The position numbers were made by a program, and so were the translations under genes. The notes below the pieces were generated by a model. The model was given only the letters and a program-made list of their open reading frames with translations. It had not been told where the DNA came from and did not search any database. 64,000 nucleotides of DNA. It comes from Corynebacterium ulceribovis DSM 45146. Its GTDB lineage: Bacteria > Actinomycetota > Actinomycetes > Mycobacteriales > Mycobacteriaceae. The DNA is taken from NCBI RefSeq assembly GCF_000372445.1, contig NZ_AQUY01000004.1, positions 63,335-127,334 of the forward strand. Reading direction: 5' to 3'. Of the stretch, positions 26,056 to 34,546 are shown piece by piece (within the stretch, counting starts at the first letter, position 1; the number at the start of each line of letters is the position of its first letter).

Positions 26056-27084
26056 TTATTCGTCAAAAAGCGTTGCGGTGAAGTCGTTCGGCACTTCCGC
26101 AACATCTTTGTGGTGCCACTTCGGCGCAAAGTCCTTGTCCAGAATCTGCGCGCGCACACCCTCCCGGAAATCTGGGTATGAGTGCAGGTAGTTGGCGATT
26201 TTGTACTCCTGGTCGAGGGCCTGCCGCAGGGTTTTGCCGCCCGCTCGGTCAATGGCCGCCTTCGTCACGACCAGCGATGTCGGGCTATTGCCACGCAGCC
26301 GCTTCAGGGACTTCGCCGCCCAGTGCCCGTCCCCGTTCGTTTCGGCGAGGGCAGTGAGCTTATTGACGACACCCTCGATGCTGTCGGCGGAGTACACATC
26401 GACCATCTCAGCGCGTTGACCGGCGAATGGCTCGCCTGCGTCGGTCGCAAACTTGGCAATGGTGGCGATGTCACCGGTGTCGACGAGCTCGGAAACAAGT
26501 GCCTCGAGCTGGTCTTTTGGCACGAACGTGTCAGCGAGGCCAAGGTCGATAGCTTCGGCGGCACCGACATGTTGCGCGGTGTACGCCAAGTGGTAGCCAA
26601 GACGGTCCGGGGCTTGAGCGAGCAGTAGCGTTCCGCCCACGTCGGGGATGAAGCCGATGCCGGTTTCTGGCATGCCGATGCGGGTGTCGTCGGTGACAAT
26701 CCGGTGGGAACCGTGCGCCGAAACGCCGACACCACCACCGAGGACAATGCCGTTCATAATGGCGACATAAGGCTTCGGGTATTCGGCGATGAGCTGGTTG
26801 AGGTCGTACTCTTCGCGCCAAAATGTGGCGCCCTCGTCGGTTCCGGCTTCCGCAGCGCGGTAGAGCATGGCGATGTCGCCGCCGGCGCACAAGGCGCGGT
26901 CGCCTTCGCCGCGCAGAACGACAAGTTTGACGGCGTCATTATCACGCCATTCGGAGAGCGCAGCGGTCATACTGCGGACCATATCGAGGGTGAGCGCGTT
27001 GAGTGCTTTCGGCCGATTCAGGGTGATAACCCCTGCGTGGCCACGGATTTCAGCGATTACTTCGCTGCTTTCTAGTGTGGTCAT
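26056..27084 (-). CDS. 3-hydroxyisobutyryl-CoA hydrolase
   Basis: This crotonase-superfamily thioesterase frees 3-hydroxyisobutyrate from CoA in valine degradation, giving the substrate of MmsB. The 342-residue length and the motifs [51 protein letters not shown] and the C-terminal [19 protein letters not shown] are typical of the HIBCH family rather than hydratases. MTTLESS at 27084 is chosen because GAGG is six bases upstream. It is the first gene of a two-gene operon with the enoyl-CoA hydratase; mmsAB lie about 8 kb away on the same strand. Confidence 0.9.
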   Translation of the reverse strand: MTTLESSEVIAEIRGHAGVITLNRPKALNALTLDMVRSMTAALSEWRDNDAVKLVVLRGEGDRALCAGGDIAMLYRAAEAGTDEGATFWREEYDLNQLIAEYPKPYVAIMNGIVLGGGVGVSAHGSHRIVTDDTRIGMPETGIGFIPDVGGTLLLAQAPDRLGYHLAYTAQHVGAAEAIDLGLADTFVPKDQLEALVSELVDTGDIATIAKFATDAGEPFAGQRAEMVDVYSADSIEGVVNKLTALAETNGDGHWAAKSLKRLRGNSPTSLVVTKAAIDRAGGKTLRQALDQEYKIANYLHSYPDFREGVRAQILDKDFAPKWHHKDVAEVPNDFTATLFDE

Positions 27085-27208
27085 CATGCACCTCGGGTAG
27101 GAGTACGATTTCAAGGTTCACCGTACATGTCTGGGCGATGCTGAGCAGCGAAATCAGCAATTCTGCTCACCGAATTACCCAGCTAGCCAAACAGCGCCGC
27201 GCGACCAG

Positions 27209-28312
27209 TTATACGGTGCGGCGCAGCCCAATCTCTGCGCAGGCGGCAGCCAATTCCGCAAAACCAAACGCGGCAATCGGACCAACCACACCCGAAGTGC
27301 GGAAATGACCGTCAATAAGCTCGGTGGCGGCCCACGCCATCACCTCGGCGGTGAAGTCATACGCATTCGGCCCCTCCACTAGGACTTGGCCGAGGGGGCG
27401 GCCGGTGCGGTCGCGGGCAATGGCAATATTCTGGATGCCGGTGCGGGCGCGCTGCTCAGCATCCGGGCCGCCGGACGGGCCAGCGGTTTTCTGCAACGCC
27501 GCATCGATTTTCTCGCGGCCAAACTTGGTGGACCGTAGTGCGCCGAGAGCCTTCGAGAAGAGCGGGACGACGCGTTCTGCGCCCGGCGACCAGCCATTAA
27601 ACACCGTGACGGACTGCAGCTGTGGGAACTCGCGCGGCAGGAAGAGGACCTCGGTGCCGGACACCAAAATTGCGGCGCGCTGCTCACCGTGGATGCTGAA
27701 TTTTTCGGTTTGGCTGCCCGTGCGCTGCTCCTGAATGCGCCCCTTTTCCCAGGTCAGGGTGGGGAAGGTGAGGCTTTCTAACATTGTGGTGCGGGTGCCC
27801 TGGCTCATATCGCTATTGCCGCTGGTCTCTCCGGAAAGGAAGTAGCCGACCTGGAGGTTAGCGACCTGCTCACCCCACTCCTGCAGGGCGTAACCGGCGG
27901 CGAGGATGCCGGGGACGTAGTCGTTGCCGAAGGCGGGCAGCATGACGGCGCCGCGGGCTTGTGCCTGCTCACCATGCTTTTCCAGGACGTCGCGAACAAA
28001 GCCGACCTCGCCGGTGGAGTCAATATAGTGCGCGCCACGATCGGCGGCGGCTTGTGCAACAAGGCTTCCAAGGCGGTGGAAGGGGCCAACGGTCGTGACT
28101 AGGACATCGCCGGGGTCAACAAGCAGATGGAGGCTGGCGAGGTCAGTGGCATCGGCAACTTGATACGGCAAGTCGCCTAACTCGGACGCGAGCTGTGCGA
28201 GTGCGGCCTCGTTGCGGCCAGCAAGTACCGGTCGGGCGCCGCGATTGACCAGCGCATGCGCGGCGAGACCACCGGCATATCCAGTGGCACCGAGAACAAC
28301 AATCTTGGCCAT
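27209..28312 (-). CDS. Saccharopine dehydrogenase-like NAD(P)-binding protein
   Basis: This is a predicted oxidoreductase of unknown substrate. The 367-residue product begins with the Rossmann signature KIVVLGATGYAGGLAAHALV and has the VLAGRNEAALAQLA and VTTVGPFHRLGSLVAQAAADRGAHYIDSTGE segments found in the saccharopine dehydrogenase NADP-binding family, including trans-acting enoyl reductases linked to lipid synthesis in mycobacteria. The C-terminal half is less conserved. AAAGGAATC precedes the ATG. It contains a GCTTATTGACG copy at 27310-27320, read as ELIDG. Confidence 0.8.
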   Translation of the reverse strand: MAKIVVLGATGYAGGLAAHALVNRGARPVLAGRNEAALAQLASELGDLPYQVADATDLASLHLLVDPGDVLVTTVGPFHRLGSLVAQAAADRGAHYIDSTGEVGFVRDVLEKHGEQAQARGAVMLPAFGNDYVPGILAAGYALQEWGEQVANLQVGYFLSGETSGNSDMSQGTRTTMLESLTFPTLTWEKGRIQEQRTGSQTEKFSIHGEQRAAILVSGTEVLFLPREFPQLQSVTVFNGWSPGAERVVPLFSKALGALRSTKFGREKIDAALQKTAGPSGGPDAEQRARTGIQNIAIARDRTGRPLGQVLVEGPNAYDFTAEVMAWAATELIDGHFRTSGVVGPIAAFGFAELAAACAEIGLRRTV

Positions 28313-28389
28313 GAGATTCCTTTCGCATCAGGCAAAGGTTCGGGGTTAACGGGAAGTAGGTTAACGGGCAGTAGCTGACACCAGGCTAG

Positions 28390-29289
28390 TTACTCGATGG
28401 GGAAGTGGTGCTGGAGAAAGCGAATCTGGTCCGCGATATTGGCTTCGAAGGCATCGTCAACATAAATGTCGAAATGGCCGACGTCATAGACCGCGATTTC
28501 GCTGCGCAGAGCTTGCTGCGCATAGTGCAAACTCTTCGCGGCGGGAGCCACACTGTCGCGGGCACACAGCGCGAAGTGGGCAGGGCAGGTGACATTCTTT
28601 GCGTGACGCCCAGGGAATTGCCGGATGATGTCCAGGGCAAACCGAGCGGACACATCGATATCGATGGGCAGCTCGTGGGGGTTTAGTTTGTGGACGCCAG
28701 CGTAGGTATCCGGTGAAACCATGAGGGCGACATCACCGGGCTCGCCAGCACTAGGAATGAGGAGGGGACCGCGGCCAAATTTGGCGGCGACGATATCGGC
28801 AACAGCTCGGGCGCCCACTTTCAGAGCAGTGAGCATGGGCAAGTTAGTCCCAGAGGCAAAGCCGTCGGTGAACGGACATTGTGCAATCATGCCGGCAATT
28901 CGGTGGTCCTCCGCTGCCGCGACGATAACGTGGCCACCGCCGTAGGACGTGCCCCAGACGATGATCTTGTTCGGGTCCGCGCCGTCGATGGTGCGGGCAT
29001 ATGCGATAGCTGCCGTCCAGTCTTCGCGCTGGCGGGCGGTACTTAATAGTTGCCGGGACTCGCCGCCACTAGCCCCGAAGTAGCGGTAATCAAACACCAA
29101 ACAGAGATAGCCTTCGGCGGTGAACCGCTCAGCAAAAGCGTCAAGGCGTGCTTCTCGGACACCAGCTACGCCATGCGCCATCACAATGATGGGCCGCGGG
29201 GCGGAATCCGCTGCGACGCCCTGCGGTCGGTAGAGCCACGCAGCGCAGTAGGTCTCACCAGAGCTGAAAGTGATGTCAGTACGGGTCAT
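28390..29289 (-). CDS. Alpha/beta-hydrolase
   Basis: This serine hydrolase of unknown substrate has 299 residues with an alpha/beta-hydrolase fold: oxyanion region IVMAHGVAGVREARL, FDYRYFGASGG, nucleophile elbow WGTSYGGGHV and, near the C-terminus, a catalytic His candidate in YDVGHFDIYVDD. It resembles the dienelactone-hydrolase and X-Pro peptidase-like families. A TAGACT -10 box lies exactly six bases before the ATG, so the transcript is probably leaderless. Roles in ester or lipid turnover are possible. Confidence 0.82.
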   Translation of the reverse strand: MTRTDITFSSGETYCAAWLYRPQGVAADSAPRPIIVMAHGVAGVREARLDAFAERFTAEGYLCLVFDYRYFGASGGESRQLLSTARQREDWTAAIAYARTIDGADPNKIIVWGTSYGGGHVIVAAAEDHRIAGMIAQCPFTDGFASGTNLPMLTALKVGARAVADIVAAKFGRGPLLIPSAGEPGDVALMVSPDTYAGVHKLNPHELPIDIDVSARFALDIIRQFPGRHAKNVTCPAHFALCARDSVAPAAKSLHYAQQALRSEIAVYDVGHFDIYVDDAFEANIADQIRFLQHHFPIE

Positions 29290-29306
29290 ACCCGCAGTCT
29301 ATGTGG

Positions 29307-29648
29307 CTAAGCGACCCGATCGCCGGGGCGTGCACCCGGGTCAACTGACAAAAGATGCGGCTGGTTTCCGTCATCAAGCGCGGCGAGCACCAAGCACTGG
29401 CTTTCGAAACCGGCGATGCGGCGGGTACCTAAATTCACCGCGGTGATGACCTTTCGGCCGACTAGGTCGGCGGGGTCGTAGCGGGTGATTTGTGCGCTGG
29501 TCTGCAACGTTCCAACCTCGCCGACGTCAAGGACCAGCTGGAATGCTGGTTTGCGGGCGGCGGGGAACTCGCGAACCTCAAGGATTTCGGCGACGCGCAG
29601 GTCGAGCGCCGCGAAGGCTTCAAGTGGCGTGAAATCAGCGGAAGGCAT
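29307..29648 (-). CDS. csaA: CsaA-like tRNA-binding domain protein
   Basis: The 113-residue product is a single OB-fold tRNA-binding domain. It closely follows CsaA: ALDLRVAEILEVREFPAARKPAFQLVLDVGEVGTLQTSAQIT, then LVGRKVITAVNLGTRRIAGFESQCLVL. Bacillus CsaA has chaperone and export-related activity, and the fold also binds RNA. MPSADFTPLEAF at 29648 is the start, because TACGCT sits exactly six bases upstream; a longer in-frame reading would overlap the divergent gene. Its stop is close to the hydrolase gene start. Confidence 0.85.
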   Translation of the reverse strand: MPSADFTPLEAFAALDLRVAEILEVREFPAARKPAFQLVLDVGEVGTLQTSAQITRYDPADLVGRKVITAVNLGTRRIAGFESQCLVLAALDDGNQPHLLSVDPGARPGDRVA

Positions 29649-29682
29649 ACCGAAAGCGTAACCACATTTGTACGGTGGAGGT
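29649..29682. promoter_or_regulatory. 34-bp bidirectional leaderless promoter
   Basis: Only 34 bp separate the divergent start codons of csaA and the DUF488 gene. Each has its own -10 box exactly six bases from its ATG: TACGCT on the minus strand (29655-29660) and TACGGT on the plus strand (29671-29676). Any -35 contacts must lie inside the opposite gene's 5' end, so the two polymerase sites overlap and should compete. Confidence 0.6.
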
Positions 29683-30216
29683 ATGGGTGACAAAACGTTG
29701 TGCACCATTGGCCATTCGACCCGCAGCGCCGACGAGTTCGTTGACCTGCTGAAACACTATGAAATTGTTCAGGTGGCGGATGTGCGGACTGTGCCCAAGT
29801 CTCGGCACAACCCGCAGTTTGGCACCGATGAGCTAGCGAAAACACTGGCGGAAGCTGATATTGACTACCGCTGGTTCAAGCAGCTTGGTGGGCTGCGGCA
29901 CGCGAAGAAAGACTCGACGAACACCGGCTGGCGCAACGCGTCTTTCCGCGGCTACGCCGACTACATGCAAACACCGGAATTCGTCGCGGGTTTGGATGAC
30001 CTGATGTTCTGGGCAGCCGAAGGCAAAACAGTGGTGATGTGCGCGGAGGCGGTGCCATGGCGTTGCCACCGATCCATGATTGGCGATGCGCTGCTGGTCC
30101 GCGGGTATGACGTTTTCGACATTATGAGCCCGACGAAAGCGACTCCGGAAAAGCTGACGAGCTTCGCGAAAGTTGATGGGCGCGAGATTACCTATCCGCC
30201 GGAGGGGGCTGAGTAG
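29683..30216 (+). CDS. DUF488 family protein
   Basis: Function is not established for this family. The 177-residue product has the DUF488 hallmarks: TIGHSTRSADEFVDLL at the N-terminus, VADVRTVPKSRHNPQF, YRWFKQLGGLRHAKK, and MCAEAVPWRCHRSMIGDAL, where family members usually have CAE and CHR motifs with the conserved Cys. The ATG at 29683 follows a TACGGT -10 box by six bases; GGAGGT touches the ATG and is too close to act as a ribosome site. The gene is divergent from csaA. Confidence 0.85.
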   Translation: MGDKTLCTIGHSTRSADEFVDLLKHYEIVQVADVRTVPKSRHNPQFGTDELAKTLAEADIDYRWFKQLGGLRHAKKDSTNTGWRNASFRGYADYMQTPEFVAGLDDLMFWAAEGKTVVMCAEAVPWRCHRSMIGDALLVRGYDVFDIMSPTKATPEKLTSFAKVDGREITYPPEGAE

Positions 30217-30242
30217 GCGTCCTAATCAGCTAACGTCGAAGT

Positions 30243-31250
30243 ATGACTTCCAACTTCGCCATTGGCTACACCGAGAACCTCCCCGTCAGCGACCCAAACT
30301 GCCTGGTAGAACGGCAAACCGCTATGCCGGAGTTACGGCCAAAAGATGTGCTTGTTGACGTTTATGCCGTGTCCGTGAACCCCATTGACATGAAAACTCG
30401 GCAAACTGCTCCCGCAGGGGAGTTTCGAGTGCTCGGGTTTGATGCTGCTGGGGTGGTGAAGCAGGTGGGGGAGGATGTCACCCAATTCCAACCGGGTGAC
30501 GAGGTGTTTTACGCTGGCACCCTGAACCGTCCAGGTACGAACCAGCGCTACCAAGCTGTGGATGAGCGGATTGTGGCGCACCGGCCGAAGCAGATTTCTA
30601 TGACCGAGGCGGCATCGATTCCGCTGGTCGCATTGACTGCGTGGGAATGCCTCTTTGACCGGCTGCGACTGACCGCTGACAGTGCAGGGCAACTGTTGAT
30701 TGTCGGTGCGACGGGCGTGGTAGGTTCGATGATGATTCAGCTGGTCAAAGCGTTGCTGCCGAAGGTGGAGATTATTGCAACGGCCTCGAACTCAGAGCGG
30801 GCGGAGTTTGTGCGAGGCCTGGGTGCGGACCATGTGGTGAACCACCGAGCCGACTTGGCTGAGCAGGTGAAACAGGTCGCGCCGGATGGGGTGCAGTGGC
30901 TGTTTTCGGCATACTCCGAAGGCAATATCGACACATACGCGGAGGTTGTGGCGCCTTTCGGTGAGATTGTGGCGATCGATGGTGGGCCGCGGGAGATTAT
31001 TGCACTGAAGCAGAAGAGCATTACCTGGCACTGGGAGTTCATGTTCACTCGGTCGATGTATGAAACCGAAGACATGGACCAGCAGCATAAGGCACTGGAA
31101 AAGATTGCTGAACTGGCCGATTCCGGCCTGATTGTTCCGACGATTTCACATAGCTACGCCCCGATTTCCGCTGCGAACCTGCGCCAAGCGCACGCTGACA
31201 TCGAAATTGGCCACACCCTCGGGAAGATTGTGCTCAACGGCTGGGAGTAG
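30243..31250 (+). CDS. Zinc-type alcohol dehydrogenase/quinone reductase family protein
   Basis: This is an NADPH-dependent medium-chain reductase of unknown substrate. The 335-residue product has an N-terminal GroES-like domain (DVYAVSVNPIDMKTR, GFDAAGVV, FQPGDEVFYAG) and a Rossmann domain (QLLIVGATGVVGSMMIQLVK, ATASNSERAEFVRGLGADHVVNHR). The classic zinc-binding Cys and His residues of alcohol dehydrogenases are absent, as in the quinone-reductase branch. TAACGT is exactly six bases before the ATG, so expression is probably leaderless. GCTTGTTGACG occurs at 30350-30360. Confidence 0.87.
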   Translation: MTSNFAIGYTENLPVSDPNCLVERQTAMPELRPKDVLVDVYAVSVNPIDMKTRQTAPAGEFRVLGFDAAGVVKQVGEDVTQFQPGDEVFYAGTLNRPGTNQRYQAVDERIVAHRPKQISMTEAASIPLVALTAWECLFDRLRLTADSAGQLLIVGATGVVGSMMIQLVKALLPKVEIIATASNSERAEFVRGLGADHVVNHRADLAEQVKQVAPDGVQWLFSAYSEGNIDTYAEVVAPFGEIVAIDGGPREIIALKQKSITWHWEFMFTRSMYETEDMDQQHKALEKIAELADSGLIVPTISHSYAPISAANLRQAHADIEIGHTLGKIVLNGWE

Positions 31251-31276
31251 CTGATGGGGAGTCGATGAGTGGTCGA

Positions 31277-31292
31277 TGTTTCACGTGGAACA
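31277..31292. other. parS chromosome-partition site
   Basis: TGTTTCACGTGGAACA is, on the opposite strand, TGTTCCACGTGAAACA, the consensus parS sequence bound by ParB. It is intergenic, between the dehydrogenase and Fic genes. Corynebacteria carry parS copies near the origin, so this also supports an origin-proximal position for the window. Confidence 0.88.
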
Positions 31293-31312
31293 TGTGCAGC
31301 CTGCGCCATTGA

Positions 31313-31458
31313 GCCGCTAAATCATGAAAAGCGGGATTTTTGTAATAATCGGACCGCTTTCCGTCGAGCTAAATGATGAAAAGTGCGGTTTTCATGATTT
31401 AGAGTGTGTTGTAGCGTTCCGAAAATGATGGAAAGCACCGTTGTGATGATTTAGCGGC
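31313..31458. promoter_or_regulatory. Nested inverted repeats upstream of the Fic gene
   Basis: Five copies of a CTAAATSATGAAAA-like unit lie within 146 bp. The outer pair is a perfect 13-bp inverted repeat, GCCGCTAAATCAT (31313-31325) and ATGATTTAGCGGC (31446-31458). The inner pair, CTAAATGATGAAAA (31369-31382) and TTTTCATGATTTAG (31389-31402), encloses GTGCGG. A fifth, degenerate copy (AAATGATGGAAAGC) lies at 31423-31436. The layout suggests cooperative operator binding by an autoregulator, perhaps the winged-helix part of the Fic protein downstream. Confidence 0.65.
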
Positions 31459-31474
31459 TGAGCCTAGGGGAGTC

Positions 31475-32716
31475 ATGGCAAGTTACCGAACCCTGAAATC
31501 TGTCTTCCATCAATTCGACGAAGCGCGCGCCAAAGAGTTGTTGGAGACGCGTCGAAACTCGGAGGCAGCGCTTCATTGGAATTTCCCAGTCGGCGACCAC
31601 AACCTATTCGTATTGTGTACCCCGGAGCTGCTAAGGCAGGTCGAATCGATTGGTCGTGAGCAGTCCCAGCTTGAAAAGAAATGGACAGTGCTGCCGCGGG
31701 AGGCGCAGAAATACTACCTGCGCACTTTGCTTATTGACGAGATTCAAGCCACTAACGAAATCGAGAGCATCAGAAGCACCCGCCAAGAACTCAGTGCTGT
31801 GCTGGAAGCCGTCGAACGTCAGGGGCACACAGATAAGCGCCGTTTTGCTGAAATGGTGAAGCAGTTCTCCGAACTTTCGTTGGGAAGAATTGACATGCCG
31901 TTGTCCGTAAGCGAAGTTCGGGCCTTGTACGACAGGCTGCTTGCAGGAGAGCTGGATGCAAATACGGAATTGGACGGCGAATATTTCCGCCTCGGCCCCG
32001 TCATTATTACAACCGGCACCAAAGAGATTCACCGAGGTTTCGCAACGGAAACCGACATTGTGGCTGGTCTCAACACTGCCCTCGCTGCGATGCATCCGGA
32101 CCGCACTTCCCACCTAATTTCGCACATTATGGCGCATTTCATGTTTGAGACCATCCACCCTTTTTACGACGGAAATGGCCGAATAGGTCGATTCCTGCTG
32201 GTGCAGGGGCTCTCCGAATGCCTGTCAGTGCCTACAGCGCTGACTATGTCAAAGAAACTAAATGAGCAAAAGCAGCGTTACTACCGTGCCTTCGCTGAGG
32301 TTCAAAAACCATTGAACTATGCCGATGGCACTTTCTTTGCACTTGAACTGCTGCAATTGCTCTCCGAAGCACAACTGCAGTTCCATGATGAGCTCGACCA
32401 ACGAATCGCACAGATCGCAGGCCTAGTGGAGCGCATCAAGGAGCTGAAGGACGCTGAGGCGCTTCCGGGTGCAAACGCGCGGACCTATGATCTCTTGCAA
32501 CTTCTCGGCTTTGTTTCACTTTTTGGGTGGCCAAAAGGTGAAGAGCACCAAAAGCTAGCGACCGCTTTAGAGGTCTCACCGCAAACGCTGCGCACTGATG
32601 AAGCGCACCTCGTGACGTTGGGGTATGTCGAAGAGACCTCTAAGCGACCGCTGATGTTCAAGCTTGCTGCAAGTGGCACGGCGCTGTTGCAACTGGAAGT
32701 GCCGAACTACATTTAA
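31475..32716 (+). CDS. Fic-domain protein (predicted AMPylator/DeAMPylator) with C-terminal winged helix
   Basis: Fic enzymes transfer AMP, or another nucleotide part, to hydroxyl groups of target proteins. The 413-residue product has a Fic_N region, the full catalytic motif HPFYDGNGRIGR starting at His228, and a probable inhibitory-helix motif TNEIES at 93-98, close to the (S/T)xxxE(G/N) consensus of self-inhibited Fic proteins. The C-terminal part (about 320-400) looks like a winged helix (ALEVSPQTLRTDEAHLVTLGYVEE), suggesting DNA binding. GGGGAG precedes the ATG. The nested repeats upstream fit autoregulation. A GNAT gene follows after three bases. Composition is slightly less GC-rich than the neighbours. 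Confidence 0.88.
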   Translation: MASYRTLKSVFHQFDEARAKELLETRRNSEAALHWNFPVGDHNLFVLCTPELLRQVESIGREQSQLEKKWTVLPREAQKYYLRTLLIDEIQATNEIESIRSTRQELSAVLEAVERQGHTDKRRFAEMVKQFSELSLGRIDMPLSVSEVRALYDRLLAGELDANTELDGEYFRLGPVIITTGTKEIHRGFATETDIVAGLNTALAAMHPDRTSHLISHIMAHFMFETIHPFYDGNGRIGRFLLVQGLSECLSVPTALTMSKKLNEQKQRYYRAFAEVQKPLNYADGTFFALELLQLLSEAQLQFHDELDQRIAQIAGLVERIKELKDAEALPGANARTYDLLQLLGFVSLFGWPKGEEHQKLATALEVSPQTLRTDEAHLVTLGYVEETSKRPLMFKLAASGTALLQLEVPNYI

Positions 32717-32719
32717 AGA

Positions 32720-33277
32720 ATGACTTTCACGCTTCCTGACAACGCAGAATTCATCCTCCGACCGGCCGAGCCGAAAGATGTGCCGCAGATTCTGCAGCTC
32801 ATCAAAGATCTCGCGGAGTATGAAAAAGAGCCGGACGCCGTGAAAGCGACCGAAGAATCCCTCCACGACCACCTCTTCCGTGAGAACCCTGCGCTGTTCG
32901 GGACGGTCATTGAAATCGTCAATAAGCAAAAGGCCGGAATCTCTGCCGACGCTGCGGACGGCACCGACGCGTCAGTGCAGCTGGCCGGTATGGCGCTGTG
33001 GTTCCTGAACTTCTCCACCTGGGAATGCACCCACGGTATTTACCTCGAGGACCTGTATGTGCGCCCTGAGCTGCGCGGGAAGGGGTTGGGCAAGCAGTTG
33101 CTGCAGTCACTGGCGCAGATCTGTGTCGAGCGGGATTACCAGCGGTTGGAGTGGTGCGTGCTGAAGTGGAATAAGCCGTCGATTGACTTCTACCACAGGG
33201 TCGGCGCGTTCCCGATGGACGAATGGGACACCTTCCGCCTCACCGGCGACGCGCTAACGCAGTTTGGTGCGAAGTAG
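32720..33277 (+). CDS. GNAT-family N-acetyltransferase
   Basis: The 185-residue product is a GNAT acetyltransferase close to the spermidine/spermine or diamine acetyltransferase type: ILRPAEPKDVPQILQLIKDLAEYEKEPD at the N-terminus, acetyl-CoA-binding YLEDLYVRPELRGKGLGKQLLQ, and LKWNKPSIDFYHRVGA. The exact substrate is unknown; amines or thialysine are plausible. It starts three bases after the fic stop without a clear Shine-Dalgarno sequence, so translation is probably coupled to fic. It contains a minus-strand GCTTATTGACG copy (32917-32927). Confidence 0.87.
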   Translation: MTFTLPDNAEFILRPAEPKDVPQILQLIKDLAEYEKEPDAVKATEESLHDHLFRENPALFGTVIEIVNKQKAGISADAADGTDASVQLAGMALWFLNFSTWECTHGIYLEDLYVRPELRGKGLGKQLLQSLAQICVERDYQRLEWCVLKWNKPSIDFYHRVGAFPMDEWDTFRLTGDALTQFGAK

Positions 33278-33280
33278 CCG

Positions 33281-34546
33281 CTACAGGCACTGCATCTCGA
33301 TGGTTTCGTTCTCCGGAGCGCGACCATCGGCGCCCGCCGCGCCATAGTCCAAGTCCAACTTGGTGTACACATCGAGGTTGTAGCCGCAGCGCTTCTTCTC
33401 CCGCGCCGTCACTTTCACTGGGAATTGCCCGAATTCACCGCGCGCACAATCTGGGTCGCAGTTATTCAGCCACGCGACACCGCTGCCTTCCGCCTCCGGC
33501 GCACCCCAGTTCTTCCACTTCAGCTCCGACACGGTGTAGTTATTGTCGGCGCAGGCCAGGCTAATGAACTCCGGCCCGCTGACACCCGCAACGTTCACGC
33601 AGTCGACAATCCCGGCGGCATCCACCGTGGTGGTCACATCCGGCCCCACCAACCCATATACCCGTGTGATCTGGCCTTTCTCCGGAACAATCGTGAAGCT
33701 CATCCGGTCCGAATCCCGAATAATGGTCACCAGGGTGTCCTCACCACCCGTCGGTGACGGCTCCACAGTGCCGACGCTGGACCCCTCCAACGTCGCCAAA
33801 ATCTCATACAGCGCCGCCTCCTGGTCCCCATTCAGACCCGGCATCAGCAACAAATCAACAATCCCGACCGCCGTTTCCCCAGCCCAGTGCTCATCCACGA
33901 ATCCGCGCAGCGCTTCCTTATCCGTGCCCAGCCCCTGCAATTCCGCGGCCGGGAAGCGTGGTTCCGGGTGGTCAGCAATGGCAGCGAGTTCCGGAGGTAA
34001 ATCTCCGTGCTTATTGACGTTTACTTCCGTCGCGCCACCAGCATTGGTCTGGTAGCTTCGCGTGACTGCCGCATCAGCGTCGGCTGGACTGGACCCGCCC
34101 ACACTGTCGACGCGGCGGACATAGTCGGCACTGGTGACCGACAAATCAGAGGTGGCGGGTTGGCGCTGCGCAGCTTCAGCGCTTTGCGTGAGAATCTCCT
34201 CGGCTGTCGCAGTTGGGGCAGTGGGGTTGAGCAGGCCAGGAATCACAATAATGCCCGCGACCAGTGCCGCAACGGCGGCAACTGCACCGGTCAGGTATGC
34301 CGGACGGCGGAACCAATGCTGCGTGCGTGGGTGTGCCACCGGCGGTTCCGCGGTCTTGGCTGCTGTGTCGTCGGCAAGAATGTTGGCGAGGGTGCGTTCG
34401 GAACGAGCCTGCTCGAGCTCCGTCAAGGAGTCATCAGGCTGCGGGTTCGCAGCGCGCAACTGCGCCAAGAGCGGGTCATGCATATCATCCCGATGTGCGT
34501 CGTCTCGGCGTGCATCGTCCCGGTAAGTGTCGTCTTGGTTAGACAT
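33281..34546 (-). CDS. Probable membrane anti-sigma factor (CU044_5270-like)
   Basis: The 421-residue product has a cytoplasmic N-terminus with repeated Arg/Asp units (DDARRDDAHRDD) at 1-25, one membrane helix at about 84-106, and a large extracytoplasmic domain with several cysteines (for example NNCDPDCARG). It overlaps the 3' end of an ECF sigma-factor gene by eight bases, the usual sign of a sigma/anti-sigma pair. The N-terminal region would hold the sigma factor and the outer domain would sense a signal. No zinc-binding HxxxCxxC anti-sigma motif is visible, so the role is inferred from position and topology. Confidence 0.7.
   Translation of the reverse strand: MSNQDDTYRDDARRDDAHRDDMHDPLLAQLRAANPQPDDSLTELEQARSERTLANILADDTAAKTAEPPVAHPRTQHWFRRPAYLTGAVAAVAALVAGIIVIPGLLNPTAPTATAEEILTQSAEAAQRQPATSDLSVTSADYVRRVDSVGGSSPADADAAVTRSYQTNAGGATEVNVNKHGDLPPELAAIADHPEPRFPAAELQGLGTDKEALRGFVDEHWAGETAVGIVDLLLMPGLNGDQEAALYEILATLEGSSVGTVEPSPTGGEDTLVTIIRDSDRMSFTIVPEKGQITRVYGLVGPDVTTTVDAAGIVDCVNVAGVSGPEFISLACADNNYTVSELKWKNWGAPEAEGSGVAWLNNCDPDCARGEFGQFPVKVTAREKKRCGYNLDVYTKLDLDYGAAGADGRAPENETIEMQCL

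Noticed and set aside
31381..31390. AAGTGCGGTT identical to the Haemophilus uptake-signal core
   Set aside because: A single 9-mer match inside a repeat array in an actinobacterium; the surrounding symmetry explains it better, and I noticed no other copies in the window.
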